Below, in pieces: positions 27,077-36,156 of a stretch of 64,000 nucleotides of DNA (position 1 is its first letter; each line of letters starts with the position of its first letter). The stretch lies in the NCBI GenBank assembly GCA_031363945.1, contig JANLVJ010000029.1, positions 1 to 64,000 on the forward strand, written 5' to 3'. Made by a program: the position numbers and the translations under genes. A model generated the notes under the pieces. The model was not told the DNA's origin, ran no database searches, and saw nothing but the letters and a program-made list of their open reading frames with translations. The stretch comes from JANLVJ01 sp031363945. GTDB taxonomy: Bacteria; Bacteroidota; Bacteroidia; Sphingobacteriales; Sphingobacteriaceae.

Positions 27077-27721
27077 TTACACTCTTTTTATCTGACTGTT
27101 AATTTCACAAAATGCCAGACTTAATAGTGACAGGCTACTCCTGCCCTGGTTAAATAATAAATCAACAAAACTTAAACGGGGCTCAAACCCATGATTTGGA
27201 GAAAATAACTGATTATATTCAGCTGGAACAGTTAATGCCTGACGTTTCGGATGTATTAGTCTGCGCATATCATGCATACCTGCCACAGGATCATGATAGC
27301 TTTCTGTGAGCTTGATTGACGGATTTTTTAAACCCATCATTTTACAGAGTGCAAGCAGCCAGTCAAGGTTATAGTCGAATAACCATTTTTGAGGTTTTTC
27401 ATAAAACGGCCTGATATCATATTCAAAAAACTCAAAATACGGTGAACTCCGGTAGCAACTCTCAAGTGATCTCCAGTGCATGCGCTGCCATGGATGATCA
27501 GCACTTATTCTAACATCTTTAATTGGTATGTTATGCCTGGTATCATGACATACAGGTACAGCAAGAACAAGAACGCCATTGGGAGATAAAATCATTGCCC
27601 TATTGCGATAACTTTGCTTCTGGTAATTTTCTTTTGCCTCTAGCCACACAGTATCACCAAGGAGCAATATCGACATGTATTCAAGATTTGGAAGGTAAGC
27701 ACTCGATAAGAGGTAATCCAT
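27077..27721 (-). CDS. WbqC-like family protein
   Basis: The 214-residue soluble protein starts with a conserved beta-strand segment (AYLPNLEYMSIL) and contains the family's ENYQKQSYRNRAMILSPNG and a downstream HWRSLESCYRSSPYFEFFE block. WbqC family members occur in O-antigen and glycan loci and in many genomes outside them. Their biochemical role is not firmly established, though a transferase linked to aminosugar modification is suspected. It is the first gene of the series running through the acyltransferase, mgtE and bioB, and is divergent from a GT2 glycosyltransferase. Confidence 0.75.
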   Translation of the reverse strand: MDYLLSSAYLPNLEYMSILLLGDTVWLEAKENYQKQSYRNRAMILSPNGVLVLAVPVCHDTRHNIPIKDVRISADHPWQRMHWRSLESCYRSSPYFEFFEYDIRPFYEKPQKWLFDYNLDWLLALCKMMGLKNPSIKLTESYHDPVAGMHDMRRLIHPKRQALTVPAEYNQLFSPNHGFEPRLSFVDLLFNQGRSSLSLLSLAFCEINSQIKRV

Positions 27722-27852
27722 GTTCCAAAACTAACAAATCTCAATTGAGGCATTTTAAAATATAAGTATAGATTTGCAACCTTGAAATAATTGCTTGCAT
27801 CAATAACAGACAGGGATGTTTCAAGCGTTAAACCCCCGAATAAAAATTAATA

Positions 27853-28902
27853 ATGCAGGAACCTTCAGTAGCAGTTGTAATTTTAAACTGGAATGGATTA
27901 ACCCTTTTAGAACAATTTGTTCCAGCCCTTTTGCAACATACTCCGTCATGGGTCGAGATTGTTATCGGTGATAATGCATCTACAGATCAGTCTGTTCAGT
28001 TTTTAAAAAGTCAATACCCCCAGTTAAGAATCATTCAGAATGAAATCAATTATGGGTATGCTGAAGGATATAATAAAATTCTCGAGCAGGTAAATGCCCA
28101 GTATTTTATACTACTTAATTCAGATGTTGAAGTCACTCAGGGGTGGGTTGAGCCGTTAATTGAATACCTTGAAAATAATCAGGATGTGGCTGTCTGCCAA
28201 CCCAAAATCAGATCATATCTCAATAAAGAAAAATTTGAATATGCTGGTGCTGCTGGTGGTTTCATGGATAAATTTGGGTATTTCTTTTGCCGCGGCAGAT
28301 TGTTTGACAGTTTGGAAACAGATTTAAATCAATATGAAGATAGCTGTGAAATATTCTGGGCATCAGGGGCCGCATTTTTTATCAGAGCAGACTGGTTTCG
28401 CCGTGCCGGGGGGTTTGATTCAATGTTGTTTGCCCATATGGAAGAGATTGACCTGTGCTGGAGACTTAAGTTACTGGGCCAGAAAATCGCATATATGCCC
28501 GGATCAATCGTTTATCATGTTGGTGGCGGTACATTAAGTAAATTAAGCCCTACCAAAACTTATCTCAATTTCAGAAATAACCTCATATTGCTTTATAAAA
28601 ACCTGGAACCTGGTAATAAGCTGAAGATACTTATCATTCGCTTTTTTCTAGATTACCTGGCATGGCTACGGTTTATAGCACTGTTTCAGTTCAAACACGC
28701 ATTTGCTGTTAACAGAGCCCATATGAGCTTTTTAAATGGTATTTCAACATGGAAAGAGACGAAAATCAAGACTAGTCAAGATATCACCCAGCCAAAACTT
28801 AAAAACCTGACGGGGTATTACAATGGGAGTATTGCAGCTGATTATTTTTTAAGAAGTAAAAAATATTTCTCTGAATTGCTTGCAAAAAAAATTAATCTAT
28901 AA
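27853..28902 (+). CDS. Glycosyltransferase family 2 (rhamnosyltransferase-like)
   Basis: This GT-A glycosyltransferase has 349 residues. The nucleotide-sugar fold starts with VAVVILNWNGLTLLEQFVP and DNASTDQSVQFL, and the metal-binding DxD-like site is in LLNSDVEVTQGW. The acceptor region FIRADWFRRAGGFDSMLFAHMEEIDLCWRLKLLG is typical of WbbL-type rhamnosyltransferases, and a short hydrophobic segment near 255-275 may associate with the membrane. It transfers a sugar to an envelope glycan; the donor is not determinable. Its 3' end overlaps the convergent aroQ by 11 bp. Confidence 0.9.
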   Translation: MQEPSVAVVILNWNGLTLLEQFVPALLQHTPSWVEIVIGDNASTDQSVQFLKSQYPQLRIIQNEINYGYAEGYNKILEQVNAQYFILLNSDVEVTQGWVEPLIEYLENNQDVAVCQPKIRSYLNKEKFEYAGAAGGFMDKFGYFFCRGRLFDSLETDLNQYEDSCEIFWASGAAFFIRADWFRRAGGFDSMLFAHMEEIDLCWRLKLLGQKIAYMPGSIVYHVGGGTLSKLSPTKTYLNFRNNLILLYKNLEPGNKLKILIIRFFLDYLAWLRFIALFQFKHAFAVNRAHMSFLNGISTWKETKIKTSQDITQPKLKNLTGYYNGSIAADYFLRSKKYFSELLAKKINL

Positions 28903-29308
28903 AAGATTCGAGTGCCAGACGATATGAATTCATACCAAAACCAGCAATAATTCCTTTACAGTTTTTGGCCAAAACTGATTTATGCCGGAATTCTTCTCTT
29001 GAATAAACATTACTGATATGTACTTCAATGACAGCTGTGGTTATGGCTGCAATTGCATCAGCTATGGCAATAGAAGTATGCGTGTAAGCTCCTGCGTTTA
29101 AGATAATACCTGCCGCAATAAACCCGGATTTATGCAGGCAGTCGATAATATCACCTTCAGAATTACTTTGGTAATAGTTAAGCTGGATATCAGGGTAAAG
29201 CTTTGAAAGAATTTCGAGGTATATTTCAAAAGACTGATTTCCATAGATTGAAGGCTCACGTTTACCTAAAAGGTTTAAATTTGGACCATTTATAATCTGA
29301 ATTACCAT
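28892..29308 (-). CDS. aroQ: Type II 3-dehydroquinate dehydratase
   Basis: A 138-residue shikimate-pathway enzyme that dehydrates 3-dehydroquinate by the anti-elimination route and forms a dodecamer. Family motifs are IINGPNLNLLGKREPSIYG at the N-terminus (Arg and Tyr of the active-site lid), the QSNSEGDIIDCLH motif, ILNAGAYTHTSIAIADAI, and VHISNVYSREEFRHKS with the catalytic His. It is complete and of normal length. It is divergent from the XerC/D gene by about 40 bp. Confidence 0.97.
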   Translation of the reverse strand: MVIQIINGPNLNLLGKREPSIYGNQSFEIYLEILSKLYPDIQLNYYQSNSEGDIIDCLHKSGFIAAGIILNAGAYTHTSIAIADAIAAITTAVIEVHISNVYSREEFRHKSVLAKNCKGIIAGFGMNSYRLALESFID

Positions 29309-29350
29309 GTATTTTTTTCAACTAATGTACTAAAATAGCCTGATTTACGA

Positions 29351-30352
29351 ATGTCAACTATGCAATCACAACAATACCTTAATGGTTTTAAAGCGTATTT
29401 AAGGTTAGAGCGTCAATTCTCAGCAAATACCATAGAGGCCTACCTGAGAGATACAGAAAAATTTCTTGAATTTTTACCCGTGTACAGACAGAAATTAAAT
29501 ACTACTCAGGAGTTTGCACATGAAGGCATAAAATCACTAGTAACTAGTGTACTAATTGACAAGGGATCGGATACTCAAAGGAAAAAAATAACACTTTTAA
29601 CAGTCAGCAGAGAAGAAATTCAGGCTTTTTGCCAGACACTTTACGAACTTGGTTTAAATGAGGCTTCTCAAGCCCGAACTCTATCAGGGTTAAAAGCATT
29701 TTTCAACTATCTATTACTTGAGGATCTGATCAGCAGTAATCCAACTGAATTTATCAGCTTTCCTCAAACAGCCAGAAAACTGCCAGATATACTATCTATT
29801 ACAGAAATCAACCAGCTGATAGAAGTAATTGACGTCAGTACTCTTGAAGGTATGAGAAATAAGGTGATCATTGAAACGCTTTACGGTTCTGGTTTAAGAG
29901 TCTCAGAATTGATATCACTAAAAATATCTCAACTCTATTTTGATGCAGAATTCTTAAAAGTAACAGGAAAAGGAAATAAAGAACGGTTGGTGCCTATGAG
30001 TGGGTCATCAATACACCTGATTCAATTGTACCTAGCTGAGATCAGAAATAATGTATTAATTAAACCAGGTAATGAAGATATATTGTTTCTGAACAGAAGA
30101 GGCTCAGCATTATCAAGGGTCATGATATTTACTATTATCAGACAGCTTGCCATCAGAGCAGGTATTAAGAAAAAAATAAGCCCGCATACCTTCAGGCATT
30201 CTTTTGCCACGCATCTGGTTGAAGGTGGTGCAGATTTGCGGGCGGTACAGGAAATGCTGGGTCATGCCTCAATCCTGACCACTGAAATTTATACACATCT
30301 TGACCGTGATTATTTGCGTCAGACGATCATGCAGTATCATCCAAGAAGTTAG
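29351..30352 (+). CDS. xerD: Tyrosine recombinase XerC/XerD
   Basis: This site-specific recombinase resolves chromosome dimers at dif. The N-terminal SAM-like core-binding domain is at about 5-140, and the catalytic domain carries R183 (GSGLRVSEL), K207 (TGKGNKERLVP), H279 and R282 (HTFRHSFATH), H305 (LGHASI) and nucleophile Y314 (EIYTHL). At 333 residues it is longer than the usual 295-300 because of an insert at about residues 44-84 in the core-binding domain. No phage or integron genes are next to it, which favours the chromosomal Xer role. Confidence 0.92.
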   Translation: MSTMQSQQYLNGFKAYLRLERQFSANTIEAYLRDTEKFLEFLPVYRQKLNTTQEFAHEGIKSLVTSVLIDKGSDTQRKKITLLTVSREEIQAFCQTLYELGLNEASQARTLSGLKAFFNYLLLEDLISSNPTEFISFPQTARKLPDILSITEINQLIEVIDVSTLEGMRNKVIIETLYGSGLRVSELISLKISQLYFDAEFLKVTGKGNKERLVPMSGSSIHLIQLYLAEIRNNVLIKPGNEDILFLNRRGSALSRVMIFTIIRQLAIRAGIKKKISPHTFRHSFATHLVEGGADLRAVQEMLGHASILTTEIYTHLDRDYLRQTIMQYHPRS

Positions 30353-30421
30353 GAAGGCAAGTTTCTGTAAAACAGCAGTTGCCTGAAATTGGGGCGGTCT
30401 TAACAATAGTGGCAAAAAATA

Positions 30422-30445
30422 AAGGCGACCCATTGCGGCCGCCTT
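30422..30445 (-). terminator. Rho-independent terminator downstream of the Kelch gene
   Basis: On the minus strand AAGGCGGCC-GCAATG-GGTCGCCTT forms a 9-bp G+C-rich stem with one mismatch, followed by TTTATTTTTTG. It lies about 30 bp after the Kelch stop and could also stop xerD transcripts from the other side. Confidence 0.75.
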
Positions 30446-30473
30446 ATTGCAATAACTATAAACAGCACCTTTA

Positions 30474-31514
30474 TTAATTATTATCAATACGGGCAACTGT
30501 TGGGCTCCATGACCACAGATCATAGAAAGGTGTACTTGATGCACCTTGTGTTCCAAGACCTACAAATGAAGTATAAGAACCCGTTAAACCTGTTGGCATT
30601 GAAAAACTAATACAGTCATATCTTCCGGCACCTTCAAAATTATTTTTCTGGTTCCAGGTATCATTTGATGGGGTATATTCAAAACAAGTTCCGAAAGATT
30701 GTGAACCTGTACCATTGGCAATATAGCCAAGGTTGTTCTGGGAAAATGCAGCACAACTGTAGCGGGGTACTGCAGCATTATTACTGTCTAACCGGGCTTT
30801 CTTAATCCAGGTATCTGCAGCAGCATTATACTGAAAAAACTGGTTGTTTGAAGTGCTGTTAGCAGCACCGCCGCCAACGTAAGCTATATTGTTGATTACA
30901 AAAGAAAAAGCATTGTATACTTTTAAACCCGGGTATCCAGAAACTGCATTCCATACATTTGTCCCAGCATTATAAGCATAAAAATCACCCAGTCCGTTAG
31001 TAATACCAGTAGTATCAGTACTTAAACCAGTACCAACATACCCAACATTATTCACACTGAATGAAACCGCACCTCTTCTGGTTGGGCCAGGAAGATTTGC
31101 AATCTGAGTCCAGGCGTTTGCTGTTGGGTCATATGAGTAAAAATCACTCACATTACGAATTCCAACTCCATCATATCCTGAGCCTACATAACCTTTACCA
31201 TTTGCTGCAAAAGCAACACCATTAACCCTGCCAACACCTGGGAAAGGTGCAATCAGTGTCCAATTATTTTTAACAGCGTCATATACCCAAAAATCATTTA
31301 ACCATTTATTATTATCACGATTATAACCAGTTCCAACATAAGCCTTTGTACCTATTACAAAAACAACTGCCCCGTTACGGCCTAAACCCTGGAAAGATGC
31401 CTGAGTTTTCCAATCTCCTGTAAGTGAAGAGGTAGTTTTTGTACAAGAGGCCAGAAAAGTAATACCTGCAAAAAGAAGTAATACAAGTTTTAAGTTTTTC
31501 TTCATTTTATTCAT
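30474..31514 (-). CDS. Kelch-repeat lipoprotein (beta-propeller)
   Basis: The 346-residue envelope lipoprotein has lipobox Cys24 (TFLASC). About six Kelch-type blades follow, each with a GKAYVGTGY-like strand (AYVGTGYN, GYVGSGYD, GYVGTGLS, AYVGGGAAN, GYIANGTG), a DFWVYD/DFYSYD-like strand and a W-x-x-x-A/P turn (NNWTLIAPFPGVGR). A Kelch propeller of about this length normally closes into a ring and serves as a binding scaffold. It follows the DUF4270 gene by 21 bp in the same direction, so both are probably one operon of surface proteins. Confidence 0.85.
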   Translation of the reverse strand: MNKMKKNLKLVLLLFAGITFLASCTKTTSSLTGDWKTQASFQGLGRNGAVVFVIGTKAYVGTGYNRDNNKWLNDFWVYDAVKNNWTLIAPFPGVGRVNGVAFAANGKGYVGSGYDGVGIRNVSDFYSYDPTANAWTQIANLPGPTRRGAVSFSVNNVGYVGTGLSTDTTGITNGLGDFYAYNAGTNVWNAVSGYPGLKVYNAFSFVINNIAYVGGGAANSTSNNQFFQYNAAADTWIKKARLDSNNAAVPRYSCAAFSQNNLGYIANGTGSQSFGTCFEYTPSNDTWNQKNNFEGAGRYDCISFSMPTGLTGSYTSFVGLGTQGASSTPFYDLWSWSPTVARIDNN

Positions 31515-31535
31515 TGAATTAGTATTCGCGTTAGA

Positions 31536-33086
31536 TTAATTGTTTGTGTTTGCTATTTTAGAGTAATAAATTCTTAAACGTATTCGGCTGGCATTATTTA
31601 ATTGATTTCCCAGAGCTACACGTTGCACACTGTTGTCCATTGCTGATTCAGGAAAACCCATCAAGATAGCCGTACCGGTGTAATCTGTTCTGTTTAAAAG
31701 TGCTCCCGTATATTGAACCAGGAAATATTTATAAAAACCTATTTGAGTAACAGCAGGATTCGTGTAAAAATACGAAACCTGTGGCTGTGCACTAAAATCC
31801 TGATTTAATACGGAAAGTGGAATATTAGTTCTGTCAGTAAGGTATAAAACCATTACAGGAGGTGTTGGAGTAGCTGATGTTAACGTATTATAACCTGTTA
31901 AGACCTGTAATTCTGCTCTATTAATTACCAGACCTGGATGATTAGTAATAAAGGTATGCAAATATGGAAATTCTACCCTCGTCATAAGCCCGGTACCTGC
32001 CTGAACATAACTCAGGTTATTTGTATTTTCAGAAGGAATTGCAACAAAGGGCTTTACCCCCTGAAACGGAGTACCTGTTCGATCAACAGATATATGATTG
32101 AACAGACTAGGATTTATTGAAGGAAGTGTAATCGGAAATTCTTTATACTGGGTAACGATTGTTCCATTTACCGGGGCCCGGTAATACAACCTGATATGTG
32201 AATACTTTGGATCAAAAGATACAACGGCACCATTTGTATTGCCTGGAACAATGGTAAGACCTTTAAAGAAATTCACAAAATTACCATCAGGTGCACCCTG
32301 AGCTCCAGCCTGAAAACGAATATCTCTGTTTAAGGCATAATTAAACCATTTTTTTCCCAGAGAATCAGGTAATCTAAAAACAATAGAGTCATTTGAATTC
32401 GTCTTCTTACCAGTGTAAAGACGTATTTCTTTAGTATGAGGTCTTGGTTTAACATTCGTACTGGCTAGAAAATTAGCCGCCCCGTATGCAAAACTGCTTG
32501 TATTGAAGAGATATCCTGTTTGTGAACCAGAATTATCCTCATAGGTACCCTGGGTATTATTTGCATAAAAATAAGGTAGAGGCAAACCAGTTTGACTTGG
32601 TTGATTTTTTATTTTAAAGAGGCCAAATTTCTGCGTCAGCTCATATAATGAAAAAGTTTGCTGAATTGACGTATCACCCGCATACGGATAGTAAGATGAC
32701 ATATAGCTAGATTGTGGTGATCTCATTGCATCAAGGGCTGTGCTATTATAGTACATAACAAGGGCAATTGAATCATAACTCAGGCCAATCTGACTTGAAA
32801 GGTCAAAATTACCATTCAAACTAACCTGAAAATAAGGCTGTGCCCTTACAGTACCAAGAATAGGGTCTTTATATTGACCCAGTAAAAGAGTCGAATTATT
32901 TTTATTACCAAAAGTTGGTAATGAGTCAAGAGCAACTGTATATGTTTTAACGGTAAAGGTGTCAACGTATGCAACTGATAGGTTATTTAAATCAGAACTG
33001 GTAAATAAACCAACTGTATCCTTTTTACTACAACCAAAAAATAAAAAGCTAATTCCCAGTATTGATATTAAGTATCTCAAATGCAT
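31536..33086 (-). CDS. DUF4270 family lipoprotein
   Basis: A 516-residue protein with a short lipoprotein signal (lipobox Cys19, FLFFGC). The N-terminal region (YVDTFTVKTYTVALDSLPTF, then TLLLGQYKDPILGTVRAQPY) matches DUF4270, a Bacteroidota-specific, mostly beta-strand family of unknown function. The rest is rich in Ser, Thr, Asn and aromatic residues, as usual for outer-surface proteins. It is the first gene of a pair with the Kelch lipoprotein. An exact TAnnTTTG box lies about 105 bp upstream of the start. Confidence 0.85.
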   Translation of the reverse strand: MHLRYLISILGISFLFFGCSKKDTVGLFTSSDLNNLSVAYVDTFTVKTYTVALDSLPTFGNKNNSTLLLGQYKDPILGTVRAQPYFQVSLNGNFDLSSQIGLSYDSIALVMYYNSTALDAMRSPQSSYMSSYYPYAGDTSIQQTFSLYELTQKFGLFKIKNQPSQTGLPLPYFYANNTQGTYEDNSGSQTGYLFNTSSFAYGAANFLASTNVKPRPHTKEIRLYTGKKTNSNDSIVFRLPDSLGKKWFNYALNRDIRFQAGAQGAPDGNFVNFFKGLTIVPGNTNGAVVSFDPKYSHIRLYYRAPVNGTIVTQYKEFPITLPSINPSLFNHISVDRTGTPFQGVKPFVAIPSENTNNLSYVQAGTGLMTRVEFPYLHTFITNHPGLVINRAELQVLTGYNTLTSATPTPPVMVLYLTDRTNIPLSVLNQDFSAQPQVSYFYTNPAVTQIGFYKYFLVQYTGALLNRTDYTGTAILMGFPESAMDNSVQRVALGNQLNNASRIRLRIYYSKIANTNN

Positions 33087-33191
33087 TCAAAAAATATAAA
33101 TGTTAATGGGAGTTAAGCTTTCGCTCACCATAAGATTGCGAATATAGAAAATACCCGCATATTATCTGACAAGCCTACTGTCTAATTCGGT

Positions 33192-33199
33192 CAAAGGTA
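33192..33199 (-). promoter_or_regulatory. Candidate -7 box (TACCTTTG) for the DUF4270-Kelch pair
   Basis: TACCTTTG on the minus strand fits the Bacteroidota -7 consensus TAnnTTTG exactly. The 276-bp intergenic region holds no gene. A -33 TTTG at the expected spacing is not evident, so support is modest. It would give an untranslated leader of roughly 100 nt. Confidence 0.35.
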
Positions 33200-33362
33200 A
33201 AAAGTATCTTTAGAACAGTTACCCAGTACAGATTTTTTTTCTAGCTGAAATTCAAGTATGCCTATGAGAAGAGTAATACGAATGACCGCTTGCCACGTAT
33301 TTATTATTTCCCGAGTTATAACGGGGAGTAAACCGAAATAGTATAGGGTAAATTTTTACTTC

Positions 33363-34301
33363 TCAATTAGCTACTGATTTAAGCCTCGAAGCTTTGATCA
33401 TTCTGACCTTGCCATGCATATCTTTTCTTGAGACAATGCCCCTAAAGCCAGCTCTCTGAATCGTTTTAATTGTTAAATCTTCATATGCTTCATTTATTTC
33501 CAAATATAAACTCCCCCCTTGTTTTAATGCATTAAAGGCAAATTGAGCTATGGGTAAGTAAAATTTCATCGGATCATCATCAGGAACAAATAGTGCCAGA
33601 TGAGGCTCATGCCCGATGACATTGATACGCATATGTATCAACTCAGATTCGAGTATATATGGGGGGTTACTAACTATAATGTCAAATTCAGTATCCTTAA
33701 AACAGTTAATACCTACTAAAATATCCTGCTTTATAAAATGTATGTCGAGATTGTTGTGGGCCGCATTCTCTCTTGCAATTTCAAGTGCATCAGCTGAGAT
33801 ATCAAGGGCATAAACAACAGATTCCTTAATGACTTTTTTCAAACCCAGGGCAATAGCACCACTTCCTGTACCCAGATCAAGTATTACAGGTTCTATGAAA
33901 TGGTTAGAAATTGAATCAGAAGTGCCTGAAAAATAAACCTGATCTTGAACAATCCAGTCTACAAGTTCTTCAGTTTCAGGCCTCGGAATGAGTACTGCTT
34001 TTGAAACTTTAAGATCAAGACCGTAAAATTCAGTATGCCCAATAATATATTGTATTGGTTCTGAAGCCGAAAGGCGGTAAACACCTGACTTTATTTGTTC
34101 GTAGATACCAGTTGAAATAGGACAATCTGCCATTACTATTAACTGATAGCTGGCGTAACCTGTATAAAATTCAATAAGCATTTTTACCAGCTGGGCTGAT
34201 TCACCTGGTTCATACTGCTGATTGACAAGGATGATAGCAGCTTGTTGAATTTCAGACAGGGGTAGATTTTTCTTATAAGATGGAAAATTTGATTGATTCA
34301 A
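33363..34301 (-). CDS. prmC: Release factor glutamine methyltransferase PrmC/HemK
   Basis: This 312-residue SAM-dependent methyltransferase modifies the GGQ glutamine of release factors. The N-terminal helical domain is at about 15-105 (SASEPIQYIIGHTEFYGLDLKV is the typical linker). The catalytic domain shows the SAM-binding VLDLGTGSGAIALGL and the glutamine-binding NPPY motif (IIVSNPPYI). It is divergent from ribD, with only about 45 bp to the ribD start. At 312 residues it is slightly longer than typical. Confidence 0.94.
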   Translation of the reverse strand: MNQSNFPSYKKNLPLSEIQQAAIILVNQQYEPGESAQLVKMLIEFYTGYASYQLIVMADCPISTGIYEQIKSGVYRLSASEPIQYIIGHTEFYGLDLKVSKAVLIPRPETEELVDWIVQDQVYFSGTSDSISNHFIEPVILDLGTGSGAIALGLKKVIKESVVYALDISADALEIARENAAHNNLDIHFIKQDILVGINCFKDTEFDIIVSNPPYILESELIHMRINVIGHEPHLALFVPDDDPMKFYLPIAQFAFNALKQGGSLYLEINEAYEDLTIKTIQRAGFRGIVSRKDMHGKVRMIKASRLKSVAN

Positions 34302-34346
34302 TAGTTCATAATTATTGCCTGAAATTAATCATTTTTGATCTTTCTA

Positions 34347-35426
34347 ATGACAGATCTACAAAAAGAACAAATTCATCAATTATTCATGCAACGCTGTATA
34401 GGGCTCGCCCGTAGAGGTGCAGGCAAAGTCAGCCCCAATCCTATGGTTGGTGCGGTCATCGTTGTAGATGGAATTATTCTGGCTGAAGGCTGGCATCAGC
34501 AGTATGGTGGCCCTCATGCAGAACCAATGGCTATCAACTCTCTAATAGAAAAATATTCAGGAGCTGCAGATTTATTAAAAAGAGCCACAATCTATGTTAG
34601 CCTCGAACCCTGCTCTCATTTTGGCAAAACACCACCCTGCGCAGAGCTGATCATTAAGCATCAGCTATCAGAGGTGATTATCGGCTGCCTTGACCCGTCT
34701 GAAAAAGTATCTGGCAAAGGAGTTCAGAAACTTTTAGCTGCTGGAATAAAAGTTACTTCAGGAATTCTAAATGATGAATGTATTTATTTAAACAGAAGAT
34801 TCTTTACAAGTAATCGTTTCAAAAGACCCTACATTATTTTGAAATGGGCGGAAACTGAGAATGGATTTATCAGCCCCCTACCCAGGCAGGAAATTCAAAT
34901 TACTTCAGCAGCCTCCAAGATGATATCGCATCGCTGGCGCACCCAAGAAGATTGTATTTTGATAGGTAAAAATACGGCATTGATTGATGACCCCTCACTC
35001 ACATCACGAGAATGGCCTGGTAGAAATCCAATAAGGGCTGTGGTAGACTGGGGTCTAACATTGCCAGAAACTTTAAACATTTTTGATCAAGAAGCAGATA
35101 CCCTTATATTTAATGGGTTAAAGACCGAGAAAGTCAGAAATCTTACCTATTTCCAACTAGAAACAAGAGCTTATTTACCACAATATATTCTCTTTCAGTT
35201 GTACCTGATGGATTTACATTCAGTCATCATTGAGGGTGGAGCAAGTCTCCTGAATCAATTTATAGCAGCCGGTTTATGGGATGAAGCCCGGGTTTTTAGT
35301 TCACAAAAAAGCTTTCACTCAGGTCTGGAAGCACCCTTATTACACGGAAAACTACTTTCTGTTGATAAATATGGTACCGATCAGTTAAAAATAATTCAGA
35401 ATAGCGATTATACCCTTTCGAGCTGA
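34347..35426 (+). CDS. ribD: Bifunctional diaminohydroxyphosphoribosylaminopyrimidine deaminase / reductase
   Basis: RibD catalyses the second and third steps of riboflavin synthesis. I prefer the ATG at 34347 (MTDLQKEQ) over one 12 bp upstream because it gives the usual N-terminus. The zinc deaminase domain at about 8-145 carries HAE (GGPHAEPMAIN) and the PCxxxxxxPPC motif (LEPCSHFGKTPPCAELI). The reductase domain follows from about 150 (RPYIILKWAETENGF, then SVIIEGGASLLNQFI). The 3' end overlaps the convergent mqnA by 19 bp. Confidence 0.95.
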   Translation: MTDLQKEQIHQLFMQRCIGLARRGAGKVSPNPMVGAVIVVDGIILAEGWHQQYGGPHAEPMAINSLIEKYSGAADLLKRATIYVSLEPCSHFGKTPPCAELIIKHQLSEVIIGCLDPSEKVSGKGVQKLLAAGIKVTSGILNDECIYLNRRFFTSNRFKRPYIILKWAETENGFISPLPRQEIQITSAASKMISHRWRTQEDCILIGKNTALIDDPSLTSREWPGRNPIRAVVDWGLTLPETLNIFDQEADTLIFNGLKTEKVRNLTYFQLETRAYLPQYILFQLYLMDLHSVIIEGGASLLNQFIAAGLWDEARVFSSQKSFHSGLEAPLLHGKLLSVDKYGTDQLKIIQNSDYTLSS

Positions 35427-36151
35427 TGCACAAAATTTAGATAACGCTCTAAACCTGCTTTTTTTTCATCTGTAAATTCGAAGCTTAACTTATTTTTTAA
35501 ATAATCGCCCAAATCAAAACCTGGAATGGAAGGCAGCTCAAGTAACAGGTCGTCAATATGATTGACTCCCCATTTCATTGCCTGATTGAACTGGCTGATA
35601 AAATCAGGATCAAGTTTTTTGTTAGCAGCCCATACTGCAAAAACAAAGGGTAAACCTGTAAATTTTTTCCACTCAGAAGAAAGGTCATACTGATAATCAA
35701 ACTGATTTCTCTCATAGAATGTACGGTCACCAATTAAAACCTCGGCATCTGCAACGTCTAAAGAATCAGCATTAATAAATGTTACCTGAATCTGCCAGAA
35801 GTTACTACAAAGAATTCTTGCCAGATTATTAGAAGTTCTAGACTGAGAATCAAGTCTGATTTTCTTGACCTGTTCTATCGGTTTCTTACTAAAAATAAAT
35901 ACAGAATTAACCGGTCCATCAGCTCCTATACAATAATCAGTTATTATATAAGAAACAGGCAATTCTGGTAATATCGCAACTGGAACAATTCCCAGATCAC
36001 TGTCATTATTCAGCAATTTGAAGGCTGCACCTGAAGGACTATCATAAATAATCTCAGCTTTTTCCAGTAACTCTGGAAAAGCGCGAAGACCATAAACAAA
36101 GGGTTTTGTATTCGTATATGAAATCGTAGATACCTTTATTTTTGCATTCAT
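35408..36151 (-). CDS. mqnA: Menaquinone biosynthesis protein MqnA (chorismate dehydratase)
   Basis: This 247-residue periplasmic-binding-protein-like enzyme dehydrates chorismate to 3-enolpyruvylbenzoate, the first step of the futalosine route to menaquinone. The N-terminus IKVSTISYTNTKPFVYGL and the segments DLGIVPVAILPEL and VLIGDRTF are typical of MqnA. It is the last gene of mqnE-phosphatase-mqnA, 5 bp after the phosphatase stop. MqnB, MqnC and MqnD are not in this window. Confidence 0.9.
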   Translation of the reverse strand: MNAKIKVSTISYTNTKPFVYGLRAFPELLEKAEIIYDSPSGAAFKLLNNDSDLGIVPVAILPELPVSYIITDYCIGADGPVNSVFIFSKKPIEQVKKIRLDSQSRTSNNLARILCSNFWQIQVTFINADSLDVADAEVLIGDRTFYERNQFDYQYDLSSEWKKFTGLPFVFAVWAANKKLDPDFISQFNQAMKWGVNHIDDLLLELPSIPGFDLGDYLKNKLSFEFTDEKKAGLERYLNFVHQLERV

Positions 36152-36156
36152 TTTAA

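Noticed and set aside
29351..30352. XerC/D gene as an integrase marking a genomic island
   Set aside because: It is flanked by aroQ and other core genes, with no att-like repeat, tRNA or phage genes nearby.
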